A stretch of 64,000 nucleotides of DNA from Chenopodium formosanum (Eukaryota > Streptophyta > Magnoliopsida > Caryophyllales > Amaranthaceae). How positions within the stretch are numbered: the first letter of the stretch is position 1; each line of letters begins with the position of its first letter. Shown piece after piece: positions 1 through 11,622 of the stretch. A program made the translations under genes and the position numbers. The DNA is taken from NCBI GenBank assembly GCA_024500155.1, contig CM044874.1, forward strand, positions 42,416,384 to 42,480,383, read 5' to 3'. Under the pieces are notes generated by a model, which was not told the origin of the DNA, did no database searches, and saw only the letters and a list, made by a program, of their open reading frames with translations.

Positions 1-1369
1 CTCCATGCTTCTTTTCCACCCAAGCCTTTTTATCTGTGGTGTTAGCTTTCCTTTTCCCTTTATCTTTAGTAGCATTTTCCTTCCTAGGCATTGCAGGTGT
101 TTTGAATTCAATTCTTGCACCTAAGCGTTCCTTGGCAGGAATCATCCTGTCACCTAGACGATTCTTCACATCAGTTCTACCCTGATCCTTCGAAGACTTC
201 TTCAGCAACCACTTCTTTACATCATTGGGCAAAGAAGGAGGAACCTTTTGGGTAACCACTTCCCACAAAGGTCTAGCACTCCAGTAAGCATCAAATCTGT
301 CCACTTCTTGAGAAATAGGGTACTTGTAGGGAGGACGAAGATCCCCAGAAGGAATATTCTGGAGCAAGTCGTATTGTCTTTTTACCCTGGAGGGGTAATA
401 ATAAGTTACACGAGACAAGCTTGGAAGACGGCAGAAAGGTTGCTTGTTAACACCAACCATCCTTTCTATTTTCCACCATAGGACGACCCACTTGATAGTA
501 AAATCACGTGATTCGAAGACTTTTCTCCACCCATGGCGTCCAATCTTAGGGAAGCGTTTCTTCCTCCTCACGAAGCAATTAGGAGTATACTTCTCAATAT
601 CGTCCGGAGGGATAATAAATCCTAGCCTTTCTATTAGCCACATCTGTAAAAATTGCAATGCAAATAAATCATTATTACAATACAAAAATAAATTTTTTGA
701 TTTATGTAATTAAAAATATTATTTTTCTACCTGTAATAAAATTGGAGAGCCGCGAAAAGGTGATTTTGGGTCCCTTTTCAATTCATCAAGACTAATCATA
801 GTCCCTCCAACTATCAATGGCATTGGATTTCTCCCTGATTCAATTTCTTTTAAAACAATGGTTATGTTTGATTGACCTTCATTATTTTTACCACTACTAA
901 GAAAAAATTGATTAAGCATGCAAAATAGGAACGTCCTTCTTCTATATATATGAAAAGATTCAGAAAGAGGTTTATCAAAATAATGGCGTGCAAATTCTTT
1001 CAAATTAACTATATTGCCATCTACTGTTTTTGATAAATCCCTTTCTTTTAAATTAAAGAAGCGCTCAAAATCCTTATAATAGTATGCATCTACTCTAAGG
1101 ATTACTATGAGGTCTATTGCAGGGAAGCCTAAAATAGCACCAAATTCCTCTGGCAAAGGGCTAATCTCATCATACCCTATTCTGAAACAATGAGTATCAA
1201 CATTCCAAAATTCTAAAGCGGTATGTATGAAATCTAAGTTAAGATCTACCCCTTTGATGCCATAACTTCCCCCCAAGTGAAATAAATCTAATTCTTTTCT
1301 CTCCCTAGCATTAAGAGATCAACACCATTCATGAGTATATTGGGTGAAGGTTTTGGTGACTAAAGGCAT
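1..1369 (-). CDS. PMD-like transposon-associated gene 1, two exons seen, runs off left edge
   Basis: Function unknown; it resembles the plant mobile domain / DUF7745-like proteins found in plant transposons and a few host genes. Exon 1 (1369-731) has the family-style block EFWNVDTHCFRIGYDEI followed by a PLPEEFGAILGF stretch. An 87-nt AT-rich intron (730-644) has a CAG|GTAGAA donor and a TTTTTACAG acceptor. Exon 2 (643-1) stays open for 214 codons to the window edge and is basic and Lys-rich near the end (EKKHG). The ATG at 1369-1367 is the first after a TATA box 75 nt upstream. One in-frame TGA at codon 17 (1321-1319) is the only break seen, so it is either a recent nonsense mutation or translation starts elsewhere. 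Family assignment is by motif memory only. Confidence 0.55.
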
Positions 1370-1957
1370 AATTATTATTTTTCCTAAAGCAAAGAATTAT
1401 TTTATTCGCTGGAATTATGAGACGAATTGGCTGGGCAGGGGGTTATTTATACGCAAATTGCGAGAAGTTTTAATCAGAATGAAATACGATATCAGCGTTA
1501 ATTGGCGTCAAAACCCCTTAATTGGCGCCAGCCGCTTTAATCCTAAACTCGAGTCGACTAATGACTTTATGGCTCCGATTATCTTTCCTACACATCTTTT
1601 TTATCCTCTTTCTTAATTAATTAAAATAGCTATTATATTAATTATATTATTCTTTTATTTGGATTTTATCTAGATTAATTTCCAAATTTTTTCTTTTTAT
1701 AAACACCCGATATTTTATTTGATTTTTTCCCTTTTTATTTTTTCTTTTTGGGGGAGAGAGTCAGATACCCTCCATCAACAATAAAAATGACGGAATTTTT
1801 GCGCAAAATTTTTTGTCACAATTCACACACTAACATACACATAATAATAACAAACAAATAAACTCATAATAGCATAAATATACAAAATGTGTCTATAAAT
1901 AGTGAGTCTAAGGCAAATTACTATGAAAAGTCAAAATAAAATATACACAGGAACAAA
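1370..1957. other. Intergenic spacer between the two PMD-type genes
   Basis: AT-rich sequence holding the gene 1 promoter on its left side and the 3' flank of gene 2 on its right. A purine run TTTTTGGGGGAGAGAG at about 1745-1760 looks like a polypurine tract, but no LTR follows it. No open frame here resembles a known protein. Confidence 0.5.
1444..1451 (-). promoter_or_regulatory. TATA box of PMD-like gene 1
   Basis: TATAAATA on the minus strand, 75 nt upstream of the proposed ATG at 1369. The motif TTGGCGCC and a related GGCGTC lie just upstream (1503-1530), the same arrangement as in the Ogre/Tat-like LTRs. Confidence 0.5.
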
Positions 1958-4285
1958 CTACGGCGCCGGAGGACGTATGCCCATCATATCATAAAATTGC
2001 GCCGTACGAGGAGTCACCTCTCCACCAGCTCCAACTCTAGCTCTAGTCTCCGCAGGAGGAGGAAAGATCAATGTAGGTCCACTCCACCCAGGATCAACCT
2101 GAGGCTGAGGCTGCGCAGGGTGCTGGGATGACGAGCCTACCTCGTCCATTCCACCACCTTTGAAAGCCGAGGTAGCCTCTCCTACCGGTGCAGCATGAGC
2201 ACCCTCAGAAGAAGATCCCGAGCCCTCTGCAACGTCAGCACGAGCAGCCTCAGAGCGACCGCCTCTACCCCCTGACGAAGTACGACGACGTCTCGAGGTA
2301 GACCTCGCCGGATCCCTCCGCCCCTCAGGTCTCGTACGGGTGTGAGAAGCATTAGGCAGGCCCTGCAAAAAGAATTAAATCAGACACAAAACAAAATTGA
2401 AGCGGTAATGCAAAAAATATAAAGACTACCTCTCGAATGACGTCATCCCGACGGCAAGTGGCTGCATTCCTCATCCGGACGAGCTGACTCCGAAAGGCAT
2501 CTATGCATCGTGCCATCGCCGAAACCACTTCGCGCGAAAACTGTCAGAAAAATAAGTCAGTAAATATGCATGATATATGAACACAAAATTGTCAATAACT
2601 AGGCTTACTCGAGTCTGGTGACGAGGAATCGACCGCTCTACGAAGCGCTCGCCCTCAGGAGCCGGAGAAATCATCTCCTCAATCGACCCGTACATCCTCT
2701 GGTAGTGGATGGACATACGGGGTGACACGAACTCAGCAGCATCCTCCTGATAAAACAAAAAGTCAGTAAAACATTACTTGGGGGCTACTTCATGGAAAGT
2801 AAAAGCTGAAAAATCTTACCCTCAGATCCTCGGCCGGTACGGGGGTTGGAGCTAACAATGGTAGTAGCTCTTCCGCATAGCATTGTCCAGGGATCACATA
2901 AGATCGCCAAGGGGTACCAGCTCCCTCAGACATGCTCGAAAATAGCGCCTCGTCGAAAATATGACGTAGTGGAGCAGTAGGAACGACGAAGACATCAGAG
3001 GAATGTTGTCTAGCAACCCTCTCTCCTAAGTACACGATCGCTCCATAAGTCCCCAGAAAATAGTGACGCTCAGCAGAATACTGTGCGGTTAATCCAGGGA
3101 CTGTCCAACCGCCCCACGGCTGGTACACCACCTCAGGACCCTATAACGAAAATAAATCAGGCGAGAGTATACCTAAAGCATCGCGGAAAAACAAGTAAAT
3201 AATAAAAGTCGTACCGCAGTAATCCAGTTCCGAACATGTGTAGTAAACATATCCACATGGCGACCTCCCCAATAGGCGCTCACTTGAAATCCGCGCGGCG
3301 ATGGTCTCGCCGGCGCAACAAAAGGGAAGTGCTCGTAGAACTAGATCTACAAAGAGTTAAAATTGTAAGTAAATGCTAACTAAAATGTAGAGCTAAACTT
3401 TATAAGGAATAATGTTTACCTCTACGACCTTCCAAAAGGCAGACAAAGCAACGTTCGTCCCAAAGGACCGGTGTCAACAAGAGTCCCTCAGCGCACAAAC
3501 AAAGTAAGCATAGGCCTAGCTGGCCCAGTCATAAGTCCCGATCCAGTGAAGATCACGGACAGCAGGAAGATAGTAAAGCAACGCCCTACTACCTTTATAA
3601 GGGAGAATGTCCCTGACAACAACATCAGCGCAAAGATGCGCACCCGCTGCTCTCGGGTGGTCGCATCGTCATTAAGAGCCGCTGCCAGCGTCGAGCGGCG
3701 AATTCCCCTAGAGCTAAACTGAATCGTCTCGACCTCAGCTCGGGCCCGAATAGCGATCGGCCCCAACAGCTCCTCGACCTCCGTAAAAAAGACGTCGATT
3801 CCACCTTCAAACGGCAGTGGCCTAGAGGTGAACTCCAGTCCTGTGATGAGACTAAAGTCTGTAGGGGTGACCATCATCTCGACCCAAGGGAAATGGAAAG
3901 TGTTGGTGGTATCCCAGAAGAACTCCACCAAAGCGCGCACTACATGATGACCCCCGCTGGAGGTAACCATAGCCTCAGAGGTCTCGAACAAAGTAGCTAG
4001 CCTGCAAGACTCCCATAGGAGTCTCGTCTCAAGATCCCTGGCGATGTACATCCTGTACAAATCGCCCAAGCCATCATAGCCAGAGCCATGATGCCGCGTC
4101 CTCCAAGGGGTGATGCCCCGTCTCACCCTCTTAGAAATGTGGTGGACGGGGGCGAAGAACAGGGTCCGCTCATCCCACTCCGGAAGTCGACCAAGCGAAG
4201 TGGAAGGTGTGGCGTCATCCTTTACGGGCTTATGCTCCCGTCTGGTGTTTCAGGACCGTGAACCTGAACCTCGCTGTCTAGCCAT
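1958..4285 (-). pseudogene. Plant mobile domain (PMD) gene 2, six exons, disabled
   Basis: PMD protein of about 650 residues; PMD genes occur in transposons and as MAIN/MAIL-type host regulators. Inferred exons: 4285-3420, 3340-3215, 3140-2820, 2746-2609, 2540-2430 and 2362-1958. All introns are GT-AG and phase 0. Exon 1 carries the hallmark block FHFPWVEMMVTPTDFSLITG; its shifted end and exons 2-3 continue the fold (IGTYDWAS, HFPFVAPARP, YLGERVARQ). The tail is Gly/Ser/Pro-rich. Defects seen: TGA at codon 12 (4252-4250), a 1-nt frameshift near 3585, TAG at 3518-3516 and TGA at 3476-3474. It lies antisense to the LTR at 5970, within what may be the internal part of that element. Confidence 0.75.
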
Positions 4286-5200
4286 GCTACATTGTGCAAA
4301 AATATCATAAATTGAGGTTCTATAGTGTCTAAGGTTCGCCTAGCCGCATGATACTATGTTCGCAAAAAACACAGTACGTAGTACTAAAATAGAGCACAAA
4401 TTCAAATTGAGCATAATGGCATTTTTCAAGCAATCACACAATTTCTTGCAACACTATAGTAATTATTGTGACAAATTGGACAAGAATTGCTAGCAAAAAC
4501 ATCAAGAACAAGTCACGTTGTTCTTCACGACCTTAAGAGGTCCAACAATGGAAAATTGCTAATTTCTTCACCAAATTGAGTCAAACAAGTCTCAAATTAC
4601 TCCCAAGGCAATATATAAACATAATCAAGAAATTTCATGGCATAAAACTTGACAAACAAAGAAAATTGAGCATTATAAATTTCGAATTTTCATGAAATTC
4701 GTGAATAAAACATGCCAAAAATTCATGAAAACCGATGTGAGTTTGAGAAAAACTTACATAGATCGGGAAAATAGATGAAAAGAGATTTGATTTGCAACGA
4801 AGTTGGGCAAATTTGGTTGAGAAACGAGCAAGAACCGATCAATTGAAGTTTTCGAATTTTTTCGAGCAAATTCGCGACGAGCAGCCAGCAAAATGAAGAG
4901 GAAAGGGGTATTTAAGGAAATCACCGTGGTGGCGCCAAGCCCTATGCATTGGCGTCACGAATTTGGCTTGGCGCTTGGCGCTAAGGCCAGCTGTGTGGCG
5001 CTGATGGCTTTTTAGTGGCGCTAGAGCACCCAGCCACCTGACGAGGTTGTTCTACCTTTCTGCAACATAATTTTAGGTTCCTTGGTACGCCAGTTAGCCA
5101 ATCTGAGCAATTTGACATGATTTAGTAATCGGCTTGATTACCTAAGTGATCGACCTGATGAAAGATCGTCTCGCTTAGCTTAAAGCGCCTAAGCATTGGC
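4286..5200. other. 3' internal region of Ogre/Tat-like copy 1 / upstream region of PMD gene 2
   Basis: Non-coding and AT-rich up to about 4900. A cluster of GGCGCC/GGCGCT motifs follows at 4930-5035, next to a weak minus-strand TATA-like TTAAATA near 4911. The stretch around 4840-4880 resembles the reverse complement of 16880-16920 in copy 2, supporting that both belong to the same element family. Confidence 0.5.
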
Positions 5201-5212
5201 TCATTAGCAAAG

Positions 5213-5360
5213 AGCACCGACATATAGGTTCATTAACAAGAGGCACCGACATACAGGTTTAAAAGAAAAAGCACTGACGTACTAGTTCATAAATAGCAGA
5301 GGCACCGACATATTGGTTCACAAGCAGCAAACCGTTGACGTATTGGCATAGCAGGAGCAA
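5213..5360 (+). repeat. About five degenerate ~31-bp tandem repeats
   Basis: Units share GCACCGACATAYNGGTTCA followed by an A-rich spacer (starts near 5213, 5243, 5270, 5301 and 5330). The complementary motif, ending GTCGGTGC, recurs at 15538-15590 and once near 16388 in copy 2, so this is a family-level 3' repeat. Confidence 0.7.
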
Positions 5361-5439
5361 AGTTCAGGCAAGCTTTTAAAGATCGACAGGCGGAGATCTT
5401 TGCTAATTTCCTTTGGAAAATTAGCATCGAATGAGGATA

Positions 5440-5715
5440 GCTTCAGGCGAGGAAATCTTCGGCAACATTCCCTAGCTTGTGGAGAGTTGTCACAAAGAAC
5501 TGGAGATTGTTTCAAGAGAAGCAATCATCGATGGTATTCCCTTGGATGTGGAATATTATCAATGCGGATGGAGATTTGTTTCAAGAGAAGAAATCTTCGA
5601 TGGTATTCCCTTGGACGTGGAATATTATCAATGCAGAGGAGGATCGTTTTAGGCGAAGCAATCTTCCAATTGGAAGCAGTTACAGGCGTAGCGGTTTTCA
5701 AGCGGGATGGAATTC
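5440..5715 (+). repeat. Four degenerate 69-bp tandem repeats
   Basis: Unit boundaries fall at about 5440, 5509, 5578 and 5647. Units 2 and 3 are nearly identical, sharing GGTATTCCCTTGGA and GGAATATTATCAATGC; units 1 and 4 are more diverged. The open frames that cross this block are by-products of the repeat. It lies 250 bp upstream of the polypurine tract and LTR. Confidence 0.8.
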
Positions 5716-5955
5716 TCTAGCTTGTAGGAGGTCATCAAAATAGTGAATCGGCAACAAATCGGTTACTTTCAGAGACGTGTGCTCGACTGTGCAAGATACG
5801 CGTTTTTTAACTCTTTTATATGTTTAACTAACGCTAGTTTGCAGGTATCGGCGTTACAAGAGTGATTCTGGATCGCAGAACGTTCTAAATCATTCTCCGT
5901 CCCTATCGCTACTTTGACTTTTGTTTTCGAAACTTGCGTATCTCAAAACTCAGTC

Positions 5956-5969
5956 AAAGTGGGGGCTTC
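5956..5969 (+). other. Polypurine tract of Ogre/Tat-like copy 1
   Basis: AAAGTGGGGGCTTC sits immediately before the LTR start TGTAGACACC. The same junction occurs in reverse at 15196/15197 in copy 2. It identifies the downstream repeat as a 3' LTR on the plus strand. Confidence 0.75.
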
Positions 5970-7934
5970 TGTAGACACCCATTTGTGTCTCCCAAAAACC
6001 AAACCCAGTGATGAGTACCTTTAGCGTCGAATCATAATCGAATGAAGCGAAAGTGTGGAAAGTCTAGTGTTGCGGATAGTTTTAATTTCTTTTCTCTTCT
6101 CTCAGTTTTTAAAAACTTATTTTAAGACAAAAGCCAATCCATTTTGGTTGGTCCATGATATGGGTCCAATAGTAGTGTAGTTGGATGGGGCTTGCAAAGA
6201 CCTTTCCAACGATATATTATAAGCCCAATTCCGATGAATATTGAGGAAGTTATGGCCAATTTATTAAACTGGGCCCGGTTTGAGCATTATGTGCGGCCCA
6301 ATGATCTAGGGGAGGGCTTAATATGATTTACCATTCCTAATGCTATTAGGAATGGTTTTAGTAATCTAGAATCTTCTAGAAGGTTCTTTTCATTCCTAAT
6401 CCAATTAGCATTGATAAATTGACTTTTGTTGACTTTTCAGAATTTTAATAAAATTCAAATAACATTTTCGAGGGTATTATATGATTTTATCCTCCAGTAC
6501 GGCAAACTTATCTGATTTTCGAAAACGCGTTGGAAATAGGCTTGGCGCCTGATCCCAGGCTTTGGCGCCTGGAACCAGGCCTGGCGCCTGACGCTAGCCA
6601 TTGGCGCCTGGCGCCAGCTAGCCAGGGTTTGCGCCAACTCTGTTTTTTGTTCGTCATACTCTGTTTTGTTTATTTTATCTTTTTGGCTGATTTTCTCTAT
6701 AAATATCGTATTAAAAACTTCCTTTTCAATTATCTACATTCATCTACAATCAATTTTAATTAGCATTTTTCAATCTTTCAATTCTTTCACTTAATTCTTA
6801 CCTTGTTTTTTCATACAAAATTCCGCATTCACAAGATCTAGAAACACCTAACCATATTCGAAGTTTCCTTCGCCCTAGACGTGAAAGGTTTAATTTCTGA
6901 GGGTTTGGTCCCAAATCCCTATTTCAATTATTTAATTGTTTTAATTATTATTTTCCTTGAAGTTACTAACGTGTGTATTTTGTTATTAGAAAGAGGTACG
7001 AAGCATCAAAGTATGTGCTTTAATGGTTTTTATTGATATTATGATGTAGAAATCATGTTTATATTGTTATTATGATATTCCTAGTATCATGTCTAGGGTA
7101 ATTTTAATATTAAATATGATTGTTATGATGCTTCCTATGTTTTTCCTAATATTTATGATTGTTAGTATCATGTTAGGGTAAAAGATTAGATTTTTATTGC
7201 TTAGTGACATGCTAGGGTTTGTTATTAATCTTGTTACTATCATGCCTAGGATCTTGCTATTATTATTAGGCTTTAATGTTAACATGAACATGATTATGAT
7301 TATAATTGTTATACTTTATGATTATGAATATTATTATTATTATTATGATTTATGATTATTATTGTTATAATTATAATTTTATTATTCATGAAATTGTTTA
7401 TTATTGTTGCTTGATTTTTATTGTTATTACTTGATCACACCTTTTATTGCTTGTTTAAAGGGAATTGGTACTTGTAATCACGCTTAATAAGATATTTAAT
7501 AATCTTGTTAGGGTTAATTTGATTATAATTCAAGTGATCGCCAATAATAGTTTATTTGTGCATTAAATTCAACCAACATAGATAAACAGGTTTAGGGTTA
7601 ATCCTATTTATTGCATGTCAATTAAAAAGCGCACATGATTACGATCAGAATAGATTAGAGGCCTATTATTAGGGCAGGTTCAATCTCTTTTAGATTGGAT
7701 TTGTACCTTCATCCTCGAACCCTTATTTAGTTCTAGACTTTATGGAGTTGACGATCTCTTGGATCGTTAAGGGGTGTAACCTTCACCTCGTGAACGATTT
7801 ACAAGTTCCTAAAAACCTTGTTGGCGACTCTTTTGCTCTATCTTCTTACCTTTTGGATGCCACCGTACTTTAGTGTATGATCACCGTGGGGTTCAAGTTA
7901 GTGGGATTAAGGCTTGAAGTATATTTCCCACACA
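5970..7934 (+). mobile_element. Ogre/Tat-like retrotransposon copy 1, 3' LTR
   Basis: A 1965-bp LTR starting TGTAGACACCC and ending TTTCCCACACA (family ending: ATTCCCTACA). It matches the LTRs at 11623-15196, 21563-23471, 51758-53694 and 56547-58230 along its length. U3 holds a cluster of GGCGCC/GGCGCT palindromes (6541-6640) just before the TATA box. Its internal region lies to the left; the 5' LTR is outside the window. The lineage call rests on the tRNA-Arg-like primer site seen in copies 2 and 3. Confidence 0.85.
6698..6705 (+). promoter_or_regulatory. TATA box in LTR of copy 1
   Basis: TATAAATA preceded by GATTTTCTC, conserved at 52488-52495, 57047-57054 and (minus strand) 22787-22780. 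The GGCGCC cluster lies 60-150 bp upstream. Confidence 0.7.
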
Positions 7935-10900
7935 TACCCTTCAAGGTATAAATCTACTAAGTTAATTAAACCACCTGGAATTTTGACTAAGCAAACGCCG
8001 AATAAAGGGGCATACCCCCAGTACTCGTACAAATGAGCAATAAACAAAAAAAGTATATAAATGCATAAAAATTGCAAAGCACAAAAATGCAGAAAACCGC
8101 TCAGAAGGCGGCAAATTGATTTAAAAATTAAAACCGCTCAGAAGGCGATGGAATCCTTACAATGACCGCTTAAAACAGGCGGTCAATAAAAAAATTGTTC
8201 ATAAAAAAACGAAAGAGATAGAAAATAAAAAGATTGAAGACAAAAAGCTTAAAACAAGCTGCAGAAGAGGCTCCTCTCTCTGCCGCATCGTACCCCCATT
8301 ATCAGCATTGGCCGCTTCATCGGCATTGGCCGCTTTATCATGAAGAGGGACCTCATCCTCGGCTGCCTCTTCATCGTTGCTCTCGGCTTCATTTTCGTTG
8401 TAGACGGGAGTCTTGATAAAGGGAGAGAAGGATTGGCCGATAACCTCGCACTCTTCCTTCATGGTGAGGAAATCCAGCCTTCTGGTGAACCGCTCATACT
8501 AAAAAGCAATTTTTTCCGGTTCCACCATCATGGCAAAGACGTCCTCAAAACGGTTTTTAAGGCGAGTGATTGTCGTTTGTTCGATGCAGACGATGTCTGC
8601 TGGAGGAATATGCCTTGGAGCACTTAGCTGATTTTTCAGCTCTTCTACCTCCTTTCTCAGACGCTCGGCCTCCTGGTCGCTCTCGTCCGCATCCTAAAGA
8701 GCTGCGGTCAAGGCTTCCCGAATGGTCTCCAGGCTGCTCTTAGGCTAGAGAGACTGGCCGCAAGTGTGATGGCCTCGTCCCTCTCCTTGGTAAAGGCCTC
8801 GTTCGCCAGTCTCTCCAGCCTATGAGCATCACCCATCTTGACGATGTCCTCATTTTGACGAGTAACTTTCTCGGACAGAGCATTCATCGTCGTTTGATGG
8901 CGAGCCGTCTCTTCGGCCAATAGGCCAGTGTTCTCGTCATGCAGCTTATGGAGATTCGTCCAGACCGCCTCGAGCTCCTGCCTCTTCCTCGGATGCCAGT
9001 CCTTGAAGGCAAAGATCCTAAGGAGAAGCTGCGTATGAACAAAAAGAATTAGTAAAGGAAAACGAAATAACAAAATTTTGGCTAAGTAGATTTGTTAATG
9101 AGCCATAAGATTACCTCAACACATCCGTTGATCATTGGACCAGGGTGTCCATCATGGATACCCCGGTATTTGTCCTCAGTCTCGGCCTGGACGACCTTCT
9201 TAATGGCGTCCTAGAAAGTCTTGCGTTGGCCCAGTTAAGGAAGAACTAGGGGCACGAAGGTCCAAATCCTCATAAGGCTCTACAAAATAAAAATAAGTTA
9301 AAGCTCTGAAGAACTGAAAAAATCATAACGGAAAAGGACGAAGAGGTACAAGTACCTTATGAGAGATTTGAAAACGCGGACACCCCACAAGAGGGGGCGC
9401 CAGCTGGGCCTGCTTGGCCGCCTTGAGCGGGGTGGGCAGTTCTTCTTCAGTTTGGGAACTAGAAGGCTTAGTTCCCAAAAATTCAACATGCGGAGTTGAG
9501 TCATGGTCGGCCGTGTTGTCTAGGGTCGGCACATCCCATCCGTCCTTGTGGACGGATTCATTTTGGCCACCTCGGAAGAAGGTGGCTCCGAGGGCCTAGA
9601 GTCCCCACTAGATGCCAGCTGGGGTTGTTCTTCTTTTGGTTGCGCCGACGTAGCCCGCGACCTAGCCTTGGCCGTCGGCGTCTAGGATGTCGAAACCTTG
9701 CGAGCCTTGGACGACTTGTCATCTTTTGAAGCAGGCGCCAACCGCTTCCTCGCAGGCCTAGGGGTAGCTGACTAGAAAAACAAGAAAAAGGGTTCTGCAA
9801 TGAAGTAAAGAGCATTGAATTCAAGTTCGGTCGGCCAAATAGTAATGCAATGCTACTCCAAGTAAGCAGGTCAGAGGTAAAAAAAAAATAAAAAATCAAG
9901 GCAAAGAGAGAGTAGTTGTACCCCCTTTGCCGCCTCATATTGAGCTCGCATGAACTTTTAACACTCCATGTTGAACTCTTTCATGTCCATGTTTCCCGTC
10001 TGCACTAGGTCAAGCTTAGTCACGGCTTCCTTTGAAAATAACAAAGCATTAGGAGTTAGAAAAATTTTCAAAGAAAGAAAAGGACAATGCGTACAGCAAA
10101 GTTCAACCTTGGGAATAATTCTTGAGTATGCCAAAGGAGGACATGAAGATAGGATCCCTTAGCTAGATAACTTAGGGAATCCACCTTGGAATGACGGATA
10201 CCCGGCGCCTCCCTATAAATTCTCGCTTGACCCTGAAATAGTAAAGTTGATCGACGTAGTCTAGGTGAATGGAAGGGGTGAGTCGGCCGGTGATCCCCTC
10301 GTCCAAGTTGGAGGGGAGAGGAGTTAATTTTTTCATCTTCTTATTGAACTCACAGTCCCCGTCTGGACGAGGTAGAGCCTCCGCTTCCAGTCGCGTTACT
10401 TGGACGGCTTGAGTAGAGTCACCATGAATTCCAGCCGGGTGCTCAGAACAAACCACCCGTCCGATTCCGCCTCTATCTTTGTCATATTGTGCATAGGCAC
10501 AGAAGATGGGAAAGTTGGGGGTAAAGCCAATCCAAAGAAATGTCACCAAGTAACCAAAAATGTTAACCCAACTGTTCGACAATAGTTAGGTCAAAGCTAT
10601 CTGATATTCGTCCAGCAGCTCGTGGAGGAATGGGTGAAGAGGAAAGCGAAGGCCGACCTTAAAGGCCATCCTATATAGATTAAAGCCCTGGAGGATCTTC
10701 CTGGGATCCTCCGAGGTGGCGACCAAGCCGGAGGTTTGAGAGGGATTTATTGTATAATCTTCTTAGCCTGTTGTTCGGCCGATTGAGGGTCAGGGTCCTT
10801 TGCTGATCTAAAGTCTTAAGATAAGACCCTGTCCAACTCGTCCGCCTCAGCAGAACTTCCCCCGACCGAGCTGTGCCTTGGCTCGGCCATCATTGGTCCT

Positions 10901-11622
10901 TCGGTCATTAAAGGGGCTTTGCCCTTGTCTTTTGCCCCAGCCCCAGAACCGTGATTTCCAAATGGAACGGGGTGGGGGTAGTCAGTGGGTTTGACAATTA
11001 CTATGCCGGTCCTAGGTCTGGCCGACCTAAGAGCTTGAGAGAAGGGGGGAGCAAGAGTTCGCCCGGCCTCAGTAGAAGGGCCTGGATGATTTTGGTATAG
11101 TGTCTGAGCAGTCACCGAAGACTGTGGCCAATTTTTTCCAAATAGAATATGGTGGTGGTGCATTGACTGCTTGGGCTGATCTTGTTCAGATTGACTTGCG
11201 ACCGTCCTAGGAGGAGAATGGGGCAAAGAAGACGGTCACTCGTCCGCTCCCAAGATCGAGTTAGCAATTGAAGCATGGTTACGCTCAGACCCCTCCCAGA
11301 AGTGGAGGTGCCTAACTGGTTCTGGCGCTCTTGAAAAGAGGTGGTCACTTCGATCATCGAGCACGCACTACCGTCAATAGTAGTGGTGGTTGCTGTGTTT
11401 GTGTTTGACGAGTTGGTCCCCACGTCTGAGTTCTTCAGTTACCTTTATCCAAACAGAAAGTTGAAAAACTTAAAGAAGTGCTTGGGAGGTCTTAGTTGAA
11501 GAAAGGCCGGAAAACTCAAGGTATTGGACGGAAAACATGAATGTGCGGCGGAGCTCTCGAAGAATCCGGAAAGAAATATCTTTCTCTCTCTAAAAGCTCT
11601 GACTTCTCTCTAGAATGCAAGG
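7935..11622 (+). mobile_element. Tat-2 retrotransposon, internal 3' segment
   Basis: Left-truncated internal sequence of a Tat-lineage element, placed on the plus strand because its antisense gene and 3' LTR are arranged as in Tat-1 (36251-49557). It begins directly after the copy 1 LTR and stops at the copy 2 LTR. The element resumes at 23472: the antisense start lies about 330 bp from the LTR start when copy 2 is removed, against 346 bp in Tat-1. The first 250 bp hold short repeats with ACCGCTCAGAAGGCG and a related CCGC...GCGG motif (8090-8190). Confidence 0.7.
8199..11423 (-). pseudogene. Tat-2 antisense gene (PF04195-like domain plus coiled coil)
   Basis: Antisense protein of unknown role, of the type called putative gypsy-type transposon protein. 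The N-terminal part (11423-10816) is Ser/Thr/Pro-rich. The central domain (about 10660-10170) shows LRFPLHPFLHELLDEYQIAL and later DYVDQLYYFRVKREF, analogous to LRFPLHPAVERILDGYQLG in Tat-1. The coiled coil (about 9010-8480) has heptad-rich stretches such as DQEAERLRKEVEELKNQL. The acidic C-terminus has a short repeat (AANADEAANADNGG). Several frameshifts and stops break it; introns are likely but I did not fix all borders. The start codon position reads GTG (11423), probably a mutated ATG. Confidence 0.65.

Noticed and set aside
1745..1760. Polypurine tract and LTR start in the PMD spacer
   Set aside because: The purine run is not followed by TG or any sequence repeated elsewhere in the window.
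5318..5743. Frames encoding GNLRQHSLACGELSQR-like repeats
   Set aside because: Translation of the 69-bp tandem repeat in non-coding 3' sequence.
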